6,864 bases of DNA. Origin: Prevotellaceae bacterium. GTDB taxonomy: Bacteria > Bacteroidota > Bacteroidia > Bacteroidales > UBA932. The stretch is taken from contig JAIRUB010000156.1 in assembly GCA_031254635.1 (NCBI GenBank), forward strand, positions 1-6,864, in the 5' to 3' direction. A program made the translations under genes and the position numbers. This document shows positions 1 through 5,990 of the stretch, piece by piece; position 1 is the first letter of the stretch; each line of letters opens with the position of its first letter. Below the pieces are notes generated by a model. That model saw only the letters and a list, made by a program, of their open reading frames with translations, had not been told where the DNA came from and searched no databases.

Positions 1-137
1 GTGGCAGTGGAGTTGCAATAAAAGCATTTTTTTGTTCATATATTTTAAAAGACCGTAAATATATGAAATGTAAATATTTAAACAATGTTTTATCAACACT
101 TTTGACTATTAAGCCCAAAAGAAGATTTTTTTCATAA
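1..137 (+). CDS. Possible 3' end of an unidentified gene, convergent with infB (partial)
   Basis: One + strand frame (codons starting at base 3) is open from the window edge to a TAA at 135-137, giving about 44 residues. They begin GSGVAIKAFFCSYILKDRKY and end in a basic stretch, TIKPKRRFFS. The mixed hydrophobic and basic composition is credible for the C-terminus of a real protein, such as a membrane-associated or glycosyltransferase-like one, but no family motif is visible and I do not assign a function. The stop lies 32 bases from the infB stop, a normal convergent arrangement. Against it: the stretch is short, AT-rich and contains a perfect inverted repeat at 35-67, so it could be a non-coding region that is open by chance. 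Bases beyond the window would settle this. Confidence 0.4.
   Translation, partial: GSGVAIKAFFCSYILKDRKYMKCKYLNNVLSTLLTIKPKRRFFS
35..67. repeat. Perfect 11-bp inverted repeat downstream of infB
   Basis: TTCATATATTT (35-45) and AAATATATGAA (57-67) are exact reverse complements around an 11-base loop. It lies about 100 bases past the infB stop and inside the possible convergent reading frame. It is all A/T-rich apart from one G-C pair per arm. On the - strand it is followed by an A-run rather than a U-run, and on the + strand there is no T-run after it, so it is not a canonical intrinsic terminator for either gene. It might still act as an mRNA 3' end-stabilising structure, or be chance in AT-rich DNA. 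Confidence 0.45.
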
Positions 138-169
138 ATTAATCAGTCAAATTATTTATAATATTCGGC

Positions 170-3067
170 TTACAGTTTCCGTTTGATTTCCACTATTTCG
201 TAGGCCTCAACAATATCGCCTACCTTGATGTCGTTGAAGTTGTCTATATTTAAACCGCAGTCGTAGCCGCTGGCAACTTCTTTTACATCATCTTTGAAAC
301 GTTTAAGTGAGCCGAGCGTTCCGGCATATATCACAATGCCGTCGCGGATGATGCGTATCTTCGCGTGGCGGGTAATCTTGCCTTCTTTCACCATACAGCC
401 AGCTACTGTTCCTACCTTAGTAATCTTGAAGGTTTCACGCACCTCAACCGTTGCGGTGATTTCTTCTTTTTGCTCGGGCGCTAACATACCTTCAATACCA
501 TCTTTCACTTCGTTAATAGCATCGTAGATGATGGAGTAGAGGCGGATTTCAATTTCTTCCTGCTCGGCCAACTTGCGTGCACTTGCGCTCGGGCGCACTT
601 GGAAGCCAATGATGATGGCATTGGAAGCCGCAGCCAGCAATACATCCGATTCGGATATGGCGCCCACAGCTTTGTGTATAACATTAACATGCACCTCTTC
701 GGTGGATAGTTTCAATAAGGAGTCGGACAGCGCTTCGATAGAGCCATCAACGTCGCCTTTAACAATAATGTTCAGTTCTTTGAAATTGCCAATCGCTATG
801 CGGCGTCCGATTTCTTCCAAGGTAATATGTTTCTTGGCTTTGATGCCTTGCATACGTAATAATTGCTCGCGTCTGTTGGCAATTTCCTTAGCTTCTTTTT
901 CATCGCTCATTACGTTGAAGGTCTCGCCGGCAGCAGGAGCGCCGTTCAATCCCAGCACTAACACAGGCGTTGAGGGGCTTGCTTCGGTAATGCGTTGCCC
1001 TCGTTCGTTGAACATAGCTTTCACTTTGCCGAAATGGCTACCGCTCAACAGCAGGTCGCCAATGCGTAGCGTGCCGTTTTGTACGAGAACGGTAGCTACA
1101 TAACCCCGTCCCTTATCTAATGAGGATTCGATAACCGAACCTGTGGCATTTTTGTCGGGATTGGCTTTTAATTCGAGTAATTCGGCTTCGAGCAACACCT
1201 TTTCGAGCAGTTTGTCGATATTTGTGCCGTGTTTAGCATCAACTTCCTGACACTGGTATTTGCCGCCCCAATCTTCAACCAAGTAATTCATATTAGCCAA
1301 TTGTTCCCTGATTTTTTCGGGATACGCGCTGTTCTTGTCGATTTTACTGATAGCAAAAACCATAGGAACACCGGCAGCCACAGCGTGGTTAATGGCTTCT
1401 GTGGTTTGGGGCATCACAGCGTCGTCGGCTGCGATGATGATAATAGCTACGTCGGTAATTTTTGCTCCGCGGGCGCGCATAGCGGTAAAGGCTTCGTGGC
1501 CAGGTGTATCAAGGAAGGTGATGTGGCGGCCGTCGGACAACTGCACACTGTATGCCCCGATGTGTTGGGTGATACCACCGGCTTCTCCGGCAATAACATT
1601 TGCTTTGCGGATATAGTCAAGCAGTGAAGTTTTACCGTGGTCAACGTGTCCCATCACCGTAATAATCGGCGGTCGGGGATGCAAATCATCAGGAGTATCC
1701 TTATCGTGAGGAATGGCATCTTGGATATCGGCAGTTACAAACTCTACAGTGAAACCAAATTCTTCGGCCACGACCACTAAGGCTTCAGCATCTAAGCGTT
1801 GGTTTATCGATACCATCAGGCCAAGGTTCATGCAGGCTTCAATAACTTTAATCACCTGAACATCCATTATGTTGGCTAATTCGTTTACGGTGACGAACTC
1901 GGTCAATTGAAGGACAGAACTTAGTTGTTCGAACATTTCCTGTTCTTCGCTCATACGCTGGCTAACCAAGTCGCGTTTTTCACGACGGTACTTAGAACTC
2001 TTCGTCTTTCCCTTGCCTTCTGTCATTCTGGCGTAGGTTTCTTTGATTTGACGCTGTACGGCATCTTCGTCCACCTCTTTATGGATTGGTTTAAAGCGGC
2101 CTCTATCTCTTTTCTTTCCTCCTCCTCCGCCTTTTTCCGATGGTTTTTGTTTTTGTTTTTCCTGTTGAAGGTTTACCTGCTCTTTACCGCCTTTCTTTAT
2201 GCGTTCCCGTTTCTTTTTATTCCTTTCGACACGGCTTTCGGGCTGTTGTTTTTTCTTTTCAAACTGTGCCAAGTCCACCTTTTGTCCCTCTACAATTTTA
2301 GGCCCGCTAAGTTTTTCGAAGCGAGTTTCAATATGTTCAATCTTCTTTGGTGGTTCTGGCGCAGGTTCTATTATTTCAGGAGCTATGGGCTCTTTTGTTA
2401 CAACAGATGTTTGTTTTTCTTTCTTAGCAGTTTCTTTTTGCTTGTCCTGAACTTTCTTTTTGTCCTTCTTTTTCTTATCCGGTCGAGTTTTGGTGTTAAT
2501 TGAATCAAGGTCGATTTTATCTACAATTTTCACACCTACCACCACATCTTCCTCCTTCTCTTTTTTACCTGCCTGTTTGTCGTCTTTTGGAGGAGTTGCT
2601 GGCGGAATTTCTTCTACCGACGAGGTTACAGGCTTTTCTTCTTTTTTGACTTCTTGAAGTGGTGCGGGTTTTTCTTTACTTGCTTCTGCGGACTTTTCTT
2701 CTTTCTTTTTCTTGTCTGCTGTGTCAGTATCGGTTTTTTCAACCACTTTGATAATCGGACGGTCAACGATTGTAGTCTTAATAAAGATTTCTTTTTCCTC
2801 CTCTTCTTCTTTTTTCTTTTCTTTGAGATCGTCAATAGAAATTGTTTCCTGTTTTTCCTTAACCTTAAGGCTTACCTTTTTCGATTCTTCTTTCAAGGTT
2901 AACTCTTTGCCGAATTCTTTCAGCGCAAGGTTGTATTCCTCCGTTGTGATTTTAGCATTGGGAGAGGCTTCGACCTCAAAGCCTTTTTTCTTCAGAAATT
3001 CAACAAGGGTATTAACCGCAATGTTGAAATCCTTGACAACCTTACTTATTCTGATAGTTTCGCTCAT
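170..3067 (-). CDS. infB: Translation initiation factor IF-2
   Basis: A cytoplasmic GTPase that brings fMet-tRNA to the 30S subunit and promotes 50S joining. It has 965 residues, usual for the long Bacteroidetes form. Domains in order: an IF2_N module (about 4-52); a long Lys/Glu/Pro-rich linker (about 55-370) including a five-Gly patch; a second IF2_N-type module (about 385-437); the G domain; a beta-barrel domain II (about 645-735); domain III with IGNFKELNIIVKGDVDGS; and a C-terminal initiator-tRNA-binding barrel containing VASGYDCGLNI. G-domain motifs are GHVDHGKT (473-480), GGITQHIGAY (497-506) and DTPGH (520-524). Two motifs depart from consensus: G4 reads SKID (574-577) where NKxD is expected, and G5 reads DAK (610-612) where SAK is usual. 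The ATG lies 18 bases after the nusA stop with no Shine-Dalgarno, as expected for this phylum. It is the last gene of the operon within this window. Confidence 0.98.
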   Translation of the reverse strand: MSETIRISKVVKDFNIAVNTLVEFLKKKGFEVEASPNAKITTEEYNLALKEFGKELTLKEESKKVSLKVKEKQETISIDDLKEKKKEEEEEKEIFIKTTIVDRPIIKVVEKTDTDTADKKKKEEKSAEASKEKPAPLQEVKKEEKPVTSSVEEIPPATPPKDDKQAGKKEKEEDVVVGVKIVDKIDLDSINTKTRPDKKKKDKKKVQDKQKETAKKEKQTSVVTKEPIAPEIIEPAPEPPKKIEHIETRFEKLSGPKIVEGQKVDLAQFEKKKQQPESRVERNKKKRERIKKGGKEQVNLQQEKQKQKPSEKGGGGGKKRDRGRFKPIHKEVDEDAVQRQIKETYARMTEGKGKTKSSKYRREKRDLVSQRMSEEQEMFEQLSSVLQLTEFVTVNELANIMDVQVIKVIEACMNLGLMVSINQRLDAEALVVVAEEFGFTVEFVTADIQDAIPHDKDTPDDLHPRPPIITVMGHVDHGKTSLLDYIRKANVIAGEAGGITQHIGAYSVQLSDGRHITFLDTPGHEAFTAMRARGAKITDVAIIIIAADDAVMPQTTEAINHAVAAGVPMVFAISKIDKNSAYPEKIREQLANMNYLVEDWGGKYQCQEVDAKHGTNIDKLLEKVLLEAELLELKANPDKNATGSVIESSLDKGRGYVATVLVQNGTLRIGDLLLSGSHFGKVKAMFNERGQRITEASPSTPVLVLGLNGAPAAGETFNVMSDEKEAKEIANRREQLLRMQGIKAKKHITLEEIGRRIAIGNFKELNIIVKGDVDGSIEALSDSLLKLSTEEVHVNVIHKAVGAISESDVLLAAASNAIIIGFQVRPSASARKLAEQEEIEIRLYSIIYDAINEVKDGIEGMLAPEQKEEITATVEVRETFKITKVGTVAGCMVKEGKITRHAKIRIIRDGIVIYAGTLGSLKRFKDDVKEVASGYDCGLNIDNFNDIKVGDIVEAYEIVEIKRKL

Positions 3068-3085
3068 TATATGCTGTGTTAACGA

Positions 3086-4432
3086 TTACTCTGTTTTTTC
3101 TGCTTCTGTTTCACTTTCTTCCTCTTTTTCTTTTTTCTCTGCCTTCTCTTTTTTTTCTCTTTTTTCCTTTTTTTCTTTTTTCTCTATTTTTTCTTCTTCC
3201 TCTTCTTCAAACTCTGCTTTTAACACCTTCAATACTTCGTTTACTGTTTCTTCTTCCAAGTCGGCGCGTTTCATTAGCTCTACAGGAGTAATGGCAAGAA
3301 CGCTCTTGGCCGTATCGCAGCCGATGGCTTTCAAAGCATCGATTACCCATTTTTCAATTTCGTCGCTGAATTCATCTAAACGCACATCTTCTTCCTCCTC
3401 GTCGATTTCGCGATACACGTCAATTTCATAACCTACCAATTGGCCGGCTAATTTGATGTTCAAGCCGCCCTTACCAATGGCCGACGATACTTCTGCAGGC
3501 TTCAGGAATACTCCGATACGCTTGGTGTCGTCGTGAATTTTTATAGATGAAATTTTAGCAGGGCTTAAGGCACGTTGCACCAATAGTTGGGTATTGCTGG
3601 TCCAGTTGATGATGTCGATATTTTCATTGCGCAATTCGCGAACAATACCGTGGATACGCGAGCCCTTAACTCCCACGCAAGCGCCCACAGGGTCGATACG
3701 GTCGTCATACGATTCAACAGCTACCTTGGCACGTTCGCCAGGTTGGCGCACAATCCTCTTGATGGTAATCAGACCGTCGAAAATTTCGGGTACTTCCTGT
3801 TCAAATAAACGCTCGAGGAAGGTGTTGGCTGTGCGCGACAAGATGATAACAGGCGTATTATTTCTCGTTTCTACTTTGGCTACTACGGCACGGACAGTAT
3901 CGCCTTTACGGAAGAAGTCCGTTGGGATTTGCTCGCTCTTTGGTAGCAATAATTCATTACCCTCGTCATCGAGTACCAGCACTTCTTTTTTCCATGCCTG
4001 ATACACTTCGCCGACAATAATTTCACCTACGCGTTCTTTATATTTACTAAACAAATTGGCTTTTTCTATATCCATAATACGGCCTGCCAGATTTTGACGC
4101 AAGGCTAAAATGCCGCGGCGGCCAAAGCTTTCGAGTTTCACTTCCTCCGATACCTCTTCGTCTATTTCGTAGTCTTCGTCAATCTTCTTTGCATCTTCCA
4201 AAGAAATTTCGGATTGAGGGTTCTTTACTTTTTCCACAACTGTGCGGTTATGCCATATTTCGAAGTCGCCCTTGTCAATATTGATGATGATATTGAAATT
4301 GTCGGCGCTGCCATACATTCTGGAAAGCAGGTTGCGGAATACATCTTCCAACACGCTCATCATTGTTGGGCGGTCGATGTTTTTTAACTCCTTGAATTCT
4401 GCAAAAGTGCTTACTAAATTTAAACCTTCCAT
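3086..4432 (-). CDS. nusA: Transcription termination/antitermination protein NusA
   Basis: An RNA polymerase-binding factor controlling pausing, termination and antitermination. The 448-residue product shows an N-terminal polymerase-binding domain (about 1-130), an S1 domain (about 135-201), KH1 with GVKG (254-257) and KH2 with GKGG (320-323). A single helical C-terminal unit follows (about 355-408: IEKWVIDALKAIGCDTAKSV and onward), resembling one helix-hairpin-helix/AR-like module rather than the two AR repeats of E. coli. The last 40 residues (409-448) are almost pure Lys/Glu, a low-complexity tail encoded by a homopurine mRNA tract. The ATG at 4430-4432 starts 12 bases after the rimP stop, in the leader ATTAACAAATAC; this supports co-transcription, and there is no Shine-Dalgarno. 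Fold and position make the assignment secure. The role of the charged tail is unknown. Confidence 0.98.
   Translation of the reverse strand: MEGLNLVSTFAEFKELKNIDRPTMMSVLEDVFRNLLSRMYGSADNFNIIINIDKGDFEIWHNRTVVEKVKNPQSEISLEDAKKIDEDYEIDEEVSEEVKLESFGRRGILALRQNLAGRIMDIEKANLFSKYKERVGEIIVGEVYQAWKKEVLVLDDEGNELLLPKSEQIPTDFFRKGDTVRAVVAKVETRNNTPVIILSRTANTFLERLFEQEVPEIFDGLITIKRIVRQPGERAKVAVESYDDRIDPVGACVGVKGSRIHGIVRELRNENIDIINWTSNTQLLVQRALSPAKISSIKIHDDTKRIGVFLKPAEVSSAIGKGGLNIKLAGQLVGYEIDVYREIDEEEEDVRLDEFSDEIEKWVIDALKAIGCDTAKSVLAITPVELMKRADLEEETVNEVLKVLKAEFEEEEEEKIEKKEKKEKREKKEKAEKKEKEEESETEAEKTE
3089..3208 (-). repeat. Homopurine low-complexity tract encoding the Lys/Glu tail of NusA
   Basis: The codons for NusA residues 409-448 are nearly all AAA, AAG, GAA and GAG. 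The mRNA strand is therefore almost uninterrupted purine and the + strand almost pure pyrimidine, with several A-runs of 6 to 8. It encodes alternating units such as EKKEKKEKREKKEK. Such tracts are prone to length change by replication slippage. Within it, GAA AAA AAG at 3167-3175 contains A AAA AAG in zero frame, the dnaX-type slippery heptamer. Similar but shorter K/E-rich stretches occur in the IF-2 linker (roughly 2440-2890). Confidence 0.7.
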
Positions 4433-4444
4433 GTATTTGTTAAT

Positions 4445-4909
4445 TTAGAAATTGATTACGGGTTTTGTTGATTTTATTTCGTTAAGTTGATAAACAGTTG
4501 TTTCGGTTACCGGCTTTTTTCGTTTCACGCCCTCTTCTTTTTTTAGGACGGTATAGCTAATGCTTATGGCATTCGTGTCGGCCGTGGTGAGAGTGGCTTT
4601 TAATTTTTTGCCGTTCTTGAATACAATTTCGACTTCCTTGCCGATATATTTCAGGTATTGCTGCAGCACCTGAAAGGGCAAATCCAAGCCTGCCGACGAT
4701 ACGGTAAGTTCAAAATCTTCCACATCGCGGTTGAGGCCGCTTTCTATGACTCGGCTGATAGCTGTACAGCGTTTTAAATCAATTCCTTGCGGACTGTCAA
4801 CCAGCACTTCAATGCAGTTATCTGCACTTATTTTCAGTCCCACTAAAAACAAGTCGGTTCCAGCGATGCTATTTTCTACAAGCTTTTGTATATCAGTTCG
4901 TTTTATCAT
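4445..4909 (-). CDS. rimP: Ribosome maturation factor RimP
   Basis: A cytoplasmic assembly factor that binds the immature 30S subunit and assists its maturation. The 154-residue length matches the family. The N-terminal alpha/beta domain (about 1-80) includes IEVLVDSPQGIDLKRCTAIS and the family signature VSSAGLDLPF (70-79, compare the usual SSPGLDRPL). The C-terminal half (about 85-154) is the SH3-like barrel, starting with YIGKEVEIVFKNGKKLKATL. It is the first gene of the rimP-nusA-infB operon, an order conserved across bacteria. The ATG at 4907-4909 is preceded by AT-rich leader without a Shine-Dalgarno. Nine bases upstream and in frame is a start-stop pair (ATG TAA, 4913-4918), which is a reason not to extend the gene further. 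The promoter at 4966-4995 points into it. Confidence 0.95.
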   Translation of the reverse strand: MIKRTDIQKLVENSIAGTDLFLVGLKISADNCIEVLVDSPQGIDLKRCTAISRVIESGLNRDVEDFELTVSSAGLDLPFQVLQQYLKYIGKEVEIVFKNGKKLKATLTTADTNAISISYTVLKKEEGVKRKKPVTETTVYQLNEIKSTKPVINF

Positions 4910-4924
4910 ATTTTACATACTAAA

Positions 4925-4948
4925 TAAGGGGACTCTCAAGCCCCCTTA
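4925..4948 (-). promoter_or_regulatory. Hairpin in the rimP mRNA leader
   Basis: Read on the - strand, TAAGGGG (4948-4942) pairs perfectly with CCCCTTA (4931-4925). The stem continues inward with a G-U, a C-G and a U-A pair, giving about 10 bp closed by a UGAG tetraloop. It lies between the promoter and the rimP start codon, ending 15 bases before the ATG, and is followed by the U-rich stretch UUUAGUAU. The four G-C pairs make it the strongest simple hairpin I see in the otherwise AT-rich intergenic DNA. It could be a weak attenuator, a translation-modulating structure, or a 5' stabiliser. The structure is read from the sequence; the function is inferred. Confidence 0.6.
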
Positions 4949-4965
4949 ACCACATAAGAACGCTG

Positions 4966-4995
4966 CAAAGGTAGTGATTTATTTTGAATTTGCAA
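4966..4995 (-). promoter_or_regulatory. Promoter of the rimP-nusA-infB operon (Bacteroidetes type)
   Basis: On the - strand TTG (4995-4993) and TACCTTTG (4973-4966) are separated by 19 bp. This matches the Bacteroidetes primary-sigma consensus, a -33 TTG and a -7 TAnnTTTG. Transcription would begin around 4958-4962, giving a leader of roughly 50 bases that contains the hairpin at 4925-4948. An A/T-rich stretch immediately upstream (4996-5019) is a plausible UP-like region. Confidence 0.8.
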
Positions 4996-5013
4996 TTTTT
5001 TTAAGAAAAATTT

Positions 5014-5304
5014 TTTTTTCGTGAAACGTAAGATGATTTGTTTTTGGTAAAGGATATGAGGGTAGTTAGTAAAAACCTTATTTTTCAAGCAAGTACTGTG
5101 TTTATAAAAAATTGTTATATCTTTGTGGGTGTTTGTTGGTTGGCAGCAAGTAACTGAAGTGTAGATTAATTTTTTCCTTTAAGCAACGAATTTGATCGGA
5201 CGAGTATCGAAAAGCAAAATCAAGGATGGATTAACTGCAGGTTTGTAAGAGAAGTAAAAGAATAGCAAAGAAATTTGCTTCACACCTTACGCTTCACGAA
5301 AAAA
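5014..5304. repeat. Imperfect 22-bp inverted repeat with arms 247 bp apart
   Basis: The left arm (5014-5035) contains TTTTTTCGTGAAACGTAAG followed by ATG. The reverse complement of the right arm (5283-5304) contains TTTTTTCGTGAAGCGTAAG followed by GTG. The arms agree at 20 of 22 positions, and both differences are A/G transitions. Six of the matched bases are a T-run, so the informative core is about 16 bp. Each core looks like degenerate units of a 7-mer (CGTGAAA CGTAAGA). The spacing resembles a small non-autonomous element with terminal inverted repeats, but I see no clear target-site duplication. Two separate copies of a dispersed intergenic repeat in opposite orientation would look the same. 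Confidence 0.5.
5118..5125 (+). promoter_or_regulatory. Candidate -7 promoter element inside the intergenic region
   Basis: TATCTTTG matches TAnnTTTG exactly on the + strand. No good -33 TTG lies 19-20 bases upstream; the nearest triplet is CTG at 5096-5098, with a 19-bp gap. If active, it would start a transcript near 5131 with a leader of over 200 bases crossing the right arm of the inverted repeat before the antitoxin gene, or make a small RNA. Weak evidence. Confidence 0.3.
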
Positions 5305-5335
5305 TTCTAAATATTCAAAAAAAGTTGTATATTTG
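5305..5335 (+). promoter_or_regulatory. Candidate promoter of the antitoxin-toxin pair
   Basis: TATATTTG (5328-5335) is an exact TAnnTTTG element on the + strand, 26 bases before the antitoxin ATG. The -33 position is poor: TTC at 5305-5307 with a 20-bp gap. Transcription would begin at about 5339-5342, giving a leader of about 20 bases. The right arm of the inverted repeat ends exactly where the -33 region begins, so a protein bound there could control this promoter; that is inference. Confidence 0.5.
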
Positions 5336-5361
5336 CAGATCTATGTCAAAAAGTAATAAAA

Positions 5362-5586
5362 ATGGAAGCATTGAATGTACAGATAGTAAATCCGAAAGCG
5401 AAGTCGCTTTTATTGAACTTGGAGGCAATGAACTTAATTCGGATTGAGGTAAAGCCGATGTTATCGGAAATATTGGCAAAACTTCGCCGTAATGAAGTTG
5501 AAATGCCTATCTTAGAGAAAATTGCCAAAGAGGTGGATTTGGTAAGACAAAAACGATATGAGGCGAAAATGCAGAATAATCATTGA
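5362..5586 (+). CDS. Putative antitoxin of a PIN-domain toxin-antitoxin pair
   Basis: A 74-residue protein directly upstream of, and overlapping by 29 bases, the PIN-domain gene, the usual order of antitoxin before toxin. The start MEALNVQIVNPKAKSLLLNL suggests a short beta strand followed by a helix, a pattern seen in small Bacteroidetes proteins paired with PIN toxins. The C-terminus (about 50-70, EKIAKEVDLVRQKRYEAK) is a charged amphipathic helix that could wrap the toxin active site. No classical AbrB, RHH or Phd DNA-binding signature is obvious to me. The chosen ATG has an A-rich leader (AATAAAA) and follows the candidate promoter. Function is inferred mainly from the partner, size and overlap, and I cannot name the family with certainty. 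Confidence 0.7.
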   Translation: MEALNVQIVNPKAKSLLLNLEAMNLIRIEVKPMLSEILAKLRRNEVEMPILEKIAKEVDLVRQKRYEAKMQNNH

Positions 5587-5971
5587 TACCAACTTGTGGA
5601 TTAGTTTTTTGTTGTCTAAAAGATTCGATTTCATAGACAGATTATTGGATAGAGGAGATGTGAAATTGGTTTTTTGCAACGAATTGCTTGCCGAATTGGT
5701 TGAAGTAGCAAGCCGTCCGAAGTTGAAAAAGTTTTTCACAGTCGAAGATTGGACATTGGTTTTTGAAATCATTGACAGGTACGCTATCCTTATTCCTGTG
5801 ATATCCTCCGTTACACTGTGTTGCGATGAAAAAGACAATTTTTTGTTATCACTTGCCAAAGATGCAAAAGCAAACTATTTGCTCACCGATGATAAGGATT
5901 TGCTTGTATTGAAAACTTTTGATATAACGCAAATAATTACAATCATGGAATTTCAGACAATAAAAATTTAA
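5558..5971 (+). CDS. PIN-domain toxin, putative toxin-antitoxin RNase (PIN_3/TIGR00305-like)
   Basis: A 137-residue single PIN domain, a Mg2+-dependent endoribonuclease fold used by VapC-like toxins to cut RNA. It opens with RIIIDTNLWIS (Asp10), followed by NELLAEL (Glu46) and SRPKLKKFF, typical of the family described as putative toxin component, PIN family. The later part has DEKDNFLLSLAKDAKANYLL (Asp93) and TDDKDLL (Asp112, Asp114). All expected acidic metal ligands are present, so the enzyme looks intact. The ATG at 5558 lies inside the antitoxin frame (29-base overlap), suggesting translational coupling; it is the only ATG before the conserved first strand in this frame. The pair is visibly AT-richer than the HD gene (22 G+C of 60 at 5641-5700, against 33 of 60 at 6241-6300), consistent with acquisition by transfer. 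The RNA target is unknown. Confidence 0.88.
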   Translation: MRRKCRIIIDTNLWISFLLSKRFDFIDRLLDRGDVKLVFCNELLAELVEVASRPKLKKFFTVEDWTLVFEIIDRYAILIPVISSVTLCCDEKDNFLLSLAKDAKANYLLTDDKDLLVLKTFDITQIITIMEFQTIKI

Positions 5972-5990
5972 ACCAATATTTCTACACAGC

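Larger units (their letters stand above)
4996..5327. other. Intergenic region between rimP promoter and toxin-antitoxin pair; no gene seen
   Basis: I find no tRNA, rRNA or convincing reading frame on either strand here; the few ATGs meet stops at once (for example ATG GAT TAA near 5226). It contains A/T homopolymer runs (5006-5019), the arms of a long inverted repeat (5014-5035 and 5283-5304), a candidate promoter element (5118-5125), and a small perfect hairpin AGCAAA-GAAA-TTTGCT (5264-5279) with no T-run after it. An unrecognised small RNA or a decayed gene cannot be excluded. Confidence 0.6.

Noticed and set aside
138..169. Intrinsic terminator between the convergent stops
   Set aside because: Only short imperfect A/T pairings (ATTA-TAAA-TAAT) are present, with no GC stem and no U-run in place.
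1925..2503. A 192-codon + strand frame rich in Phe and Leu that looks like a membrane protein
   Set aside because: The apparent hydrophobicity comes from reading the K/E/Q-rich IF-2 linker on the opposite strand; infB is unambiguous here.
2712..3431. A 239-codon + strand frame rich in Ser and Phe, antisense to the infB 5' end and nusA 3' end
   Set aside because: It is the complement of Lys/Glu-rich coding sequence (TTT/TCT/TTC from AAA/AGA/GAA), has no family-like features, and lies across two secure genes.
5264..5279. Hairpin AGCAAA-GAAA-TTTGCT as a terminator
   Set aside because: Only 6 bp, A/T-rich, with no T-run on either strand afterwards and no gene to terminate.
4910..5361. tRNA gene or riboswitch in the intergenic region (E. 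coli has a tRNA gene, metY, ahead of rimP)
   Set aside because: No cloverleaf, CCA end, T-loop GTTCRANNC pattern or known riboswitch core could be found by eye.
5512..5859. A 115-codon - strand frame opposite the PIN gene
   Set aside because: The + strand frame carries all PIN catalytic residues; the antisense product has no recognisable pattern.
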